Of a DNA stretch of 30,317 nucleotides, positions 24,661 to 30,317 are shown one piece after another. A program made the position numbers and the translations under genes. Every line of letters starts with the position of its first letter. The first letter of the stretch is position 1. The notes under the pieces are model-generated. The model saw only the letters and a list, made by a program, of their open reading frames with translations, made no database searches and had not been told where the DNA came from. The stretch comes from CAYJFK01 sp964369475 (GTDB lineage: Bacteria > Bacillota > Clostridia > Oscillospirales > Feifaniaceae), in NCBI GenBank assembly GCA_964369475.1, contig CAYJFK010000024.1:1-30317 (forward strand), given 5' to 3'.

Positions 24661-25941
24661 CTATGCCCCCTTAATAATTTTCTTAATATACTGCCAACTT
24701 ATTTTACTCGCTCCTCGAGAAAGTTTTAGCGTTGTTTTTAACCCGTACCTTCTAATCATGTAAGAAATATTTTTTGGTGTCAGTGTTATTTTGTAGTAAA
24801 GCATAAGTGTTCTAAAATAAAATTCTCTTACTGAAATTTTCTCCGGAGATACCACAAGATGTGCCATATCCCATTTTTCATGCTGATTATACGGAATTAT
24901 TAATTTATCTCTATATATGTCCAAATACTCTGTTCCGGGCATTGGGGTAAGTGGTTGCAGATTTACAAAAACTATCTCGCATTTTTTTATAAATCGGTGC
25001 AATCTATCAAAATCCTTTTTCTCCCAATCTATTCCAAGTATTACTGTCGCATAGCATTCTATGTCGTATTTTTTAAGTATATCAACAGCTTTTACATTAT
25101 CGTCAATGCCTGTTTTCTTGTTATACTTGTCGAGTGTCTCTTGACTTGCCGCTTCGAGTCCGACAATTACAGCAGACAGACCTACCTCTTTTAGCATAGC
25201 TATAACATCTTCGTTTTTCGATATAAAATCCGCTCTTCCGTATACCAAATAATTTTTTTCAATCTTGTTTGCTTTTAATTTTTCGTAAAAATCGATTAGG
25301 CGCTCTCTATTAAACAGAAAGTCGTCGTCTACTATGTAAACTTCTTTTTGTGGTATTTGGAGCAGCTCCTCTATCACCTCATCTATATCTCTCGCACTGT
25401 AAGGAGTTATCAGTTTACAAAAGCAAAAATTGCAATTAAATGGGCATCCATACGAGGTTTTTACCAGTGCACATTTGTCTTGAAACAGATAGTAATACCG
25501 CTCTGTGTATTCTTTGGGAAGCTCTCTGTCAGGCAGTCTCCTTGTTTTGTCAGTACAGCCTGCTATGTCGTATAGATCATTCTCTGACACGCATATTTTA
25601 TCTATATATTCACTTTCAAAATCATCAGGGCATACAGTAGCATGGACTCCGCCTACCGCTACTACTATGCTGCTATCGAACTGTTTTACTTCTTTTGCAT
25701 ATTCCTTCATAACTCCAATATGACTTATGTAACCTGTAATCCCAACGAGCTCTGGACTGTGCTCGGCTAAAATTTCCCTTAAGCTTCGCTTTTCCAAAAT
25801 CATATCGACAATTATCACTTCGTGACTGTTTGCCTTGAGAACGGAAGATAGCGTCATGAGCTCCAATGGCTGGCAGATCATGACGCTTTGAAGGCCTATT
25901 GTGTCATTATGCGGTTTTGGTCGTATTAAAAGAATTTTCAT
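24661..25941 (-). CDS. Radical SAM enzyme with N-terminal B12-binding-like domain (first in the operon)
   Basis: 426 residues. Starts MKILLIRPK, with VAVGGVHATVC (about 94-104) in the B12-type domain, then the cluster motif C166-PFN-C170-NF-C173 and another cysteine (CFC). IVDDDFLFN, VIVGLEA and PLTPMPGTEYLD are the core motifs. Length and order match the B12-binding radical SAM family. The ATG overlaps the stop of the methyltransferase gene by four bases (ATGA), so translation is coupled. Radical SAM plus methylcobalamin would permit methyl transfer to carbon or phosphorus; the actual substrate cannot be told. Confidence 0.87.
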   Translation of the reverse strand: MKILLIRPKPHNDTIGLQSVMICQPLELMTLSSVLKANSHEVIIVDMILEKRSLREILAEHSPELVGITGYISHIGVMKEYAKEVKQFDSSIVVAVGGVHATVCPDDFESEYIDKICVSENDLYDIAGCTDKTRRLPDRELPKEYTERYYYLFQDKCALVKTSYGCPFNCNFCFCKLITPYSARDIDEVIEELLQIPQKEVYIVDDDFLFNRERLIDFYEKLKANKIEKNYLVYGRADFISKNEDVIAMLKEVGLSAVIVGLEAASQETLDKYNKKTGIDDNVKAVDILKKYDIECYATVILGIDWEKKDFDRLHRFIKKCEIVFVNLQPLTPMPGTEYLDIYRDKLIIPYNQHEKWDMAHLVVSPEKISVREFYFRTLMLYYKITLTPKNISYMIRRYGLKTTLKLSRGASKISWQYIKKIIKGA

Positions 25942-26564
25942 GCTTTTTTCTTAAGAACAAAGCCGCAAATGTTTGGCACGTAGTTCTTTTCCTTAATCGT
26001 AAAGGTTTCTACCACCTCGAAATAAGGGCGCACCAGAGCGATAAAGCGTTCTCTTGACATGTAATCTGCCTCTGCCGCTGTTTTTTCTATCATGCCCATA
26101 ACAATTTTATCGTACAAATTGTTTATGCTTGCCTGAGCAAAAATTGCGTAGCCCCCCGGCTTTATAGAATCTGCTATATTCTTAATAACCATGCCCTTTT
26201 TTGCGTAGTATGGCAGCGAATGACAGCATGTAACTATGTCGTAGCTTTCAGGCTCGCAGAATTTTTCTGCGCCTTGCTCGATTATATTTGCAAAAGGTAC
26301 ATTCTTTCGGGCGATAAGCGTCATTTTTCGAGACTTGTCGACCCCTGTGTAACTGTAATTTGGTAGCACATTATAGAGATCTCGCAGTAGCTGGCCGACA
26401 CCGCAACCCATATCGAGCAGCGATACAATCTCTCTGCCCTCGAAATGCTTTAAAACACGCTTTACTACTGCCTTTCTTGTTGGTGATAGTGAGTATTTTT
26501 GCACCCATAGCGAATGGTATCTGTGGGCAATTCTATCCCAAACCGATCCGTTTTCCTGCTTCAT
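25938..26564 (-). CDS. Class I SAM-dependent methyltransferase, first gene of the operon
   Basis: 208 residues, a Rossmann-fold methyltransferase. Motif I SLLDMGCGVGQLLRD (about 48-62) binds SAM, GVDKSRKM (about 74-81) is the acidic ribose-binding strand, and DIVTCCHSLPYY (about 109-120) and KPGGYAIFA (about 135-143) are the post-motifs. The product is soluble and lacks any domain that reveals its substrate. An excellent AAGGAGGT site precedes the ATG at 26564 and a consensus promoter lies about 45 bp further upstream. It heads the six-gene minus-strand operon. Confidence 0.85.
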   Translation of the reverse strand: MKQENGSVWDRIAHRYHSLWVQKYSLSPTRKAVVKRVLKHFEGREIVSLLDMGCGVGQLLRDLYNVLPNYSYTGVDKSRKMTLIARKNVPFANIIEQGAEKFCEPESYDIVTCCHSLPYYAKKGMVIKNIADSIKPGGYAIFAQASINNLYDKIVMGMIEKTAAEADYMSRERFIALVRPYFEVVETFTIKEKNYVPNICGFVLKKKA

Positions 26565-26607
26565 AACAAGACCTCCTTGATTTATAATTATTATTTCACT
26601 TGTAAAT

Positions 26608-26636
26608 AATATACTACTTTTTTAACTAAAAGTCAA
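26608..26636 (-). promoter_or_regulatory. Promoter of the six-gene radical SAM operon
   Basis: On the minus strand TTGACT (26636-26631), a 17-bp spacer and TATATT (26613-26608). It starts transcription near 26601, about 37 nt upstream of the methyltransferase ATG. Confidence 0.65.
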
Positions 26637-26768
26637 ATTAACTATCTTCGGCCACTTTACATTTACTTTATGTAGTTGTAGAGCATTTCTTTAGTGAAAT
26701 TGTCATAAATCTTACCAACAAGACATGTATAAATGGTACAAATACATATATCATATAAAAATTTAAAG

Positions 26769-26777
26769 TGGTATAAT
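26769..26777 (+). promoter_or_regulatory. Extended -10 promoter of the MATE gene
   Basis: TGGTATAAT (26769-26777) is a perfect extended -10 element; the -35 is weak (TATCAT near 26749-26754), as is common for extended -10 promoters. The start would be near 26784, 35 nt before the ATG. Confidence 0.5.
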
Positions 26778-26818
26778 GTATATTCGAAGAAAAAAGCAGA
26801 AAGTATAGGTGCAAACAA

Positions 26819-28204
26819 ATGTCTTCCGGTGTAATCAAACAAAACAAGATGGGATACGCCAAAATGTTCCCTCTGATAATTTCAATGGCACTTCCTGCCA
26901 TGTTTTCCATGATGGTGCAAGCTCTATACAACATTGTAGACAGCTACTATGTTGGCCAGTACAGCAGCGAGGCATTATCGGCCGTATCGCTTGCCTTTCC
27001 GATGCAAAACCTAACCATTGCATTTTCGGTCGGTACTGCAATCGGTGCAGGCTCGCTAATTTCCCGTAAGCTCGGTGAAGGCGATCATGCCTATGCCTCT
27101 AAGGTTGCAAATACCGGGCTTCTTTTGGCTATAATAACATGGGTGTTTTTTCTTGGCATTGGACTAACTATGAGCGAAGCTTTTTACAGGCTTTACGAGA
27201 GCAACGAAACAATTATTGCAATGGGAAAAAGCTACCTAACGATTGTTATATCACTTTCGCTATTCTCCTTTGTTCAAATATTTTTCGAAAAGACAATACA
27301 GGCAACAGGAAACATGATATGGCCTATGTTGATGCAACTTACAGGTGCGATCATTAACATAATATTAGACCCGATCCTAATATTTGGATACGGAATTTTC
27401 CCCGAGATGGGTGTTGCAGGTGCGGCTGTTGCGACAGTTTTCGGTCAGTTTTGTGCTTGTGCAATTGCCATTTTTCTTGTAACCAAAAAGAATAACGGCA
27501 GTGTTATTGCTTATAGCTTTAAGGAAATGAAGCTCGATAAAGAGATAGTCAAGAGTATATATGTCGTTGGCGCTCCTTCTATTGCAATGAATTCGATTGG
27601 CACGGTAACACTTATGCTTATGAATGGCCTACTATCGAGCTTTTCTACGGCGGCCTACACGGTTTATGGAATATTCTTTAAGTTGCAATCCTTTATACTA
27701 ATGCCTGTTTTCGGTCTTACGAGTGGCACAATGCCAATTTTGGGGTACAACTTCGGCGCTAAAAATAATGAGCGCTTTTTATCTTGTTTTAAAATTGCGC
27801 TCTGTATCTCGCTTAGCATGACGGCAATAGGAGCACTCGCCTTTGGTCTAATTCCTGAGCAACTGCTTATGATATTCAATTCGTCACCCGAAATGGTAGA
27901 GGTCGGCATACCTGCCCTTACAGTTATGGGAATAGGCCTTCTGTTTGCCGGCGTCTCTATTCCAATGTCGACACTATTTCAGTCTATCGGCAAAGGTGTA
28001 TACAGTATGATAGACACGCTACTAAGGCAGCTTGTAATACTAATCCCTATGGCATATCTGCTTTCTGGCATCGAGTTCGGGCTCGTTTGGTATGCAGTTC
28101 CGATAGCAAACTTTGTTTCAATGACATTTGCAACCTATCTTTTTACAAGAATTAAAAAGAATATAATATCTAAACTCGGCGAGCCAACGTCCGAGGCTGT
28201 TTAA
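26819..28204 (+). CDS. MATE family multidrug/toxin efflux transporter
   Basis: 461 residues with about twelve hydrophobic helices in two homologous halves, as usual for MATE (NorM/DinF) exporters. The first helix segment SMALPAMFSMMVQALYNIVDSYYVGQYS is typical of the family (a run longer than 20 is not quoted elsewhere), with the ILDPILIFGYGIFPEMGVAGAA segment between helices. It exports cationic or amphipathic compounds against Na+ or H+. AGGTG is 7 nt before the ATG. Its promoter region is shared with the divergent radical SAM operon, so it could export the product of that operon. Confidence 0.92.
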   Translation: MSSGVIKQNKMGYAKMFPLIISMALPAMFSMMVQALYNIVDSYYVGQYSSEALSAVSLAFPMQNLTIAFSVGTAIGAGSLISRKLGEGDHAYASKVANTGLLLAIITWVFFLGIGLTMSEAFYRLYESNETIIAMGKSYLTIVISLSLFSFVQIFFEKTIQATGNMIWPMLMQLTGAIINIILDPILIFGYGIFPEMGVAGAAVATVFGQFCACAIAIFLVTKKNNGSVIAYSFKEMKLDKEIVKSIYVVGAPSIAMNSIGTVTLMLMNGLLSSFSTAAYTVYGIFFKLQSFILMPVFGLTSGTMPILGYNFGAKNNERFLSCFKIALCISLSMTAIGALAFGLIPEQLLMIFNSSPEMVEVGIPALTVMGIGLLFAGVSIPMSTLFQSIGKGVYSMIDTLLRQLVILIPMAYLLSGIEFGLVWYAVPIANFVSMTFATYLFTRIKKNIISKLGEPTSEAV

Positions 28205-28244
28205 TGGTATCACCCAAGGGTGATGGATATAAATCCTAACAATT

Positions 28245-28295
28245 AAAAAGACCTTTGCATGAGCTTTGTTTTAAGTCGTGCAGAGGTCTTTTTTT
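28245..28295 (+). terminator. Intrinsic terminator after the MATE gene
   Basis: A 16-bp stem (28247-28262 with 28276-28291, two G-U pairs) and a T-run. A-runs on the left could make it weakly bidirectional. It starts about 40 nt after the stop; a separate small palindrome (ATCACCCAAGGGTGAT) sits at 28209-28224. Confidence 0.85.
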
Positions 28296-28316
28296 GTTTA
28301 CTTTGCCCTCTTTTGC

Positions 28317-28345
28317 TTGTTTAGAAGTATAAATTATGTTAGAAT
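28317..28345 (+). promoter_or_regulatory. Promoter of the CASTOR/POLLUX-like gene
   Basis: TTGTTT (28317-28322), a 17-bp spacer and an extended -10 TGTTAGAAT (28337-28345). It lies inside the upstream part of a longer in-frame ORF that begins at 28278, which argues that this extension is not translated. Confidence 0.55.
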
Positions 28346-28379
28346 ATATATAGTATTTATACGAGTTGGAGGGGGCAAA

Positions 28380-30242
28380 ATGAAGGTTTCTTTTAAAGAC
28401 AAAATACGCTATCAATTTGATAATTTAATGAGCAAAGGTACAATTGCGCTTGTGGGTATTCTTTTTCTTGCTACCGCAATTGTTGTGCTTGGCGCCGGTT
28501 TTATTATGGCTTTACTCGACGGCGAAAGAGTGCCAATACTTACATATTTTTGGACCAGCATAATGCATGTTATAGACGCAGGCACGATTACAGCGGCCGA
28601 TACCAATAATCTTTCTTTTGTTGGGCTTATGTCGCTCGTTACGCTTTGCGGCATTTTTATCACGAGCATACTAATAGGTATTATAACGACAGGATTTGAA
28701 GAAAAGCTAAACAGTCTTAAAAAGGGAAATTCGAGGGTAATCGAAAATGATCATATTGTTGTACTCGGATACGACAGCAATGTTTTTACCCTTATTTCCG
28801 AGCTTGTGACGGCAAACGAAAACCGCAGTGATGGGGTAATTGTTTTGCTTTCTGACAGAGATAAAGAGGAGGTCGAGGGGGCTATTTCTCTTGAAATCCC
28901 CGATTTAAAGACGAGCCGCATCATTTGCAGAACGGGCAGTATTACAGATAAAAACATGCTCTCTAAGTGCTCGCTCGAGACTTGCAGGGCGATAATTGTC
29001 AATGAAAAGCTCGACTTTATGACAATAAAGGCTATAATTTCCATTAACAACTACTTCGACACTATTGGAAAAAACGACAGTCTGCCTCATATCGTTGCTA
29101 CAATTAACAAGACTGAAAATTTAGAGGCGGTAAATGTAATTTCCAAAGGCAATGTTGAGCTTGTTTTAATAGAGAATTCCGTTTCGAGAATTATAGCGCA
29201 GTCGTGCAGACAACCCGGACTTTCGAGCGTACTTCTTGAGCTTTTCGACTACGACGGCGACGATCTCTATTTCGAGCCTCACCCCGAGCTTGAGGGCGAG
29301 CTTTTTGGAGATATTCTAAACAGGTTTGAAAAGGCTGTTGTCTTTGGATATCGGCGAGATGGCGCAGTTGTGTTAAATCCCGATAAAAACGAGGTTATGC
29401 TAAAGGACGATCACTATATTTTGCTTGTAGAGGACGACGGCATGTCTAAGACGGTACCTTACACAAAGAGTTCTGTCGATGCCTTTTTAGCGAGTGATAA
29501 TGGGACGGACACAGAGCAGAGAATTGTTATTATCGGCATAAACGACATGCTGGCTAACATTATAAGCGAGCTTGACAACTATTACCCGCAAGGCTCGACC
29601 GTTGTTGTTGCAAGCGAGGATAGAGAAGAGGAGCTTTTAAACGAGCTTCACGAGCTACGGGACAATTTAAAGAATATCGACCTCGATTTTATCACTTGCG
29701 ACACGACAGACAGGAAAGCGCTCGAAATGCTTGCAACCGATAACACTTCTCATATTCTCCTGCTCAGCGACTATCAGTGCGAGCCTGATATGTCAGACTC
29801 TATGACTCTCTTTAAGCTAATCCACCTAAGAGACATTGCCGAGAAAAAGGGGCTTACATACAGCTTAACGAGCGAGATTTTAGATGTGGCAAATCAAAAA
29901 CTCGCAAGCGTTGCAAAGGTCAACGACCTTGTTGTCGGCTCTAATATTATCAATTTGATTTTGACGCAGATTGCGGAAAACAGAGATCTTTCCACCGTTT
30001 TCCAAGAAATACTCTCGGCAGATGGGTCTGAAATTTACATTAGGAAGGCATTCAAGTATCTTAAACTTAATACCGAGATGGATTTTTACAACGTTACCGA
30101 AATTCTCCGCAGAAGTGGCGCTATTGCAATAGGGTATAAAAAGCAAGATGGCGCAGATTATAAAATTGTCTTAAACCCGAATAAGTCGGAAAAGGTTGTC
30201 TTTGGCGTGGAGGATCATATAATTTTACTTGCATCGGATTAG
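28380..30242 (+). CDS. CASTOR/POLLUX-like ion channel protein with RCK/TrkA-type domains
   Basis: 620 residues. The N terminus has hydrophobic segments (about 20-45 and 80-105), and between them a pore-like stretch HVIDAGTITA, resembling the A/D-AG filter of the CASTOR/POLLUX family. Two tandem Rossmann-type RCK domains follow (DHIVVLGYDSNV at about 118-129 and QRIVIIGINDML at about 378-389), each with a C-terminal TrkA-C-like region. Such proteins are cation channels or channel-like NAD-binding regulators. The ATG at 28380 is fixed by GGAGGGGG 4 nt upstream; a longer ORF from 28278 overlaps the promoter. The ion and function in this organism are unknown. Confidence 0.82.
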   Translation: MKVSFKDKIRYQFDNLMSKGTIALVGILFLATAIVVLGAGFIMALLDGERVPILTYFWTSIMHVIDAGTITAADTNNLSFVGLMSLVTLCGIFITSILIGIITTGFEEKLNSLKKGNSRVIENDHIVVLGYDSNVFTLISELVTANENRSDGVIVLLSDRDKEEVEGAISLEIPDLKTSRIICRTGSITDKNMLSKCSLETCRAIIVNEKLDFMTIKAIISINNYFDTIGKNDSLPHIVATINKTENLEAVNVISKGNVELVLIENSVSRIIAQSCRQPGLSSVLLELFDYDGDDLYFEPHPELEGELFGDILNRFEKAVVFGYRRDGAVVLNPDKNEVMLKDDHYILLVEDDGMSKTVPYTKSSVDAFLASDNGTDTEQRIVIIGINDMLANIISELDNYYPQGSTVVVASEDREEELLNELHELRDNLKNIDLDFITCDTTDRKALEMLATDNTSHILLLSDYQCEPDMSDSMTLFKLIHLRDIAEKKGLTYSLTSEILDVANQKLASVAKVNDLVVGSNIINLILTQIAENRDLSTVFQEILSADGSEIYIRKAFKYLKLNTEMDFYNVTEILRRSGAIAIGYKKQDGADYKIVLNPNKSEKVVFGVEDHIILLASD

Positions 30243-30282
30243 TTGGTAATGATAATTTTTTGAAAAAAGATTTTTTTATATC

Positions 30283-30317
30283 AAAAGACCTCGTGTTGTG
30301 CAACACGAGGTCTTTTT
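30283..30317 (+). terminator. Intrinsic terminator at the right edge
   Basis: A perfect 16-bp stem (30283-30298 with 30301-30316) around a two-base centre, ending in TTTTT at the window edge. The A-run on the left makes it potentially bidirectional. Confidence 0.88.

Noticed and set aside
28209..28224. Short palindrome ATCACCCAAGGGTGAT after MATE
   Set aside because: Only 7-bp arms, with no repeat elsewhere that I noticed and a true terminator just downstream; likely incidental.
28278..28379. Upstream extension of the CASTOR/POLLUX-like ORF
   Set aside because: It overlaps the terminator of the MATE gene and the promoter; the ATG at 28380 has a strong GGAGGGGG site.
1..30317. Mobile elements, phage genes or CRISPR arrays
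   Set aside because: I saw no transposase, integrase, direct-repeat array or attachment-site duplication. The A+T shift at 20-26.6 kb is not flanked by such signs.

Overview
The window looks like part of the chromosome of an anaerobic Firmicute, probably a member of the Clostridia. The evidence is a T-box riboswitch in front of alaS, strong AGGAGG-type ribosome binding sites, tightly overlapping genes, sigma-A-like promoters (TTGACT-17-TATGAT), a vitamin B12-dependent (oxygen-independent) ribonucleotide reductase, and a YgeX/YgeY-type amino acid catabolic pair. The genus cannot be named from the sequence. There is no phage, transposon, rRNA or CRISPR array in view.

Layout. 1-447: a tRNA-Ser(CGA) cut by the left edge points left, and a divergent promoter starts the alaS leader with its T-box. 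448-8795: seven plus-strand genes with overlaps or tiny gaps form one apparent operon: alaS, a HIT protein, a phosphoribosyltransferase, a CofE-like ligase with an acidic N-terminal extension, comEC, holA and an RNase M5-like TOPRIM protein. 8950-9840: a secreted SH3/NlpC-P60 wall hydrolase with its own promoter and terminator. 10006-12801: diaminopropionate ammonia-lyase (YgeX type), a small lipoprotein and a YgeY-type M20 hydrolase. 12964-13560: a rhomboid protease, ending in a terminator shared with the minus-strand pair queH and pyridoxal kinase (13641-15009). 15137-17996: a small TSCPD protein and the class II ribonucleotide reductase nrdJ, whose promoter carries two NrdR-like boxes 32 bp apart. 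18089-19902: a degenerate macro-domain/helix-turn-helix protein followed by a von Willebrand A protein.

19978-26564 is the most unusual part: a six-gene minus-strand operon with a methyltransferase, three different radical SAM enzymes with B12-binding-type N-terminal domains, and two acyltransferase-like proteins (GNAT and FemAB/BioF2-like). It is visibly richer in A+T than the housekeeping genes to the left. It looks like a pathway for a modified small molecule, lipid or wall component whose product I cannot identify. A MATE exporter (26819-28204) is transcribed divergently from the same intergenic region. The window closes with a CASTOR/POLLUX-like ion channel (28380-30242) and its terminator.

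Cobalamin links two regions: NrdJ needs adenosylcobalamin, and the radical SAM enzymes probably need a cobalamin cofactor.
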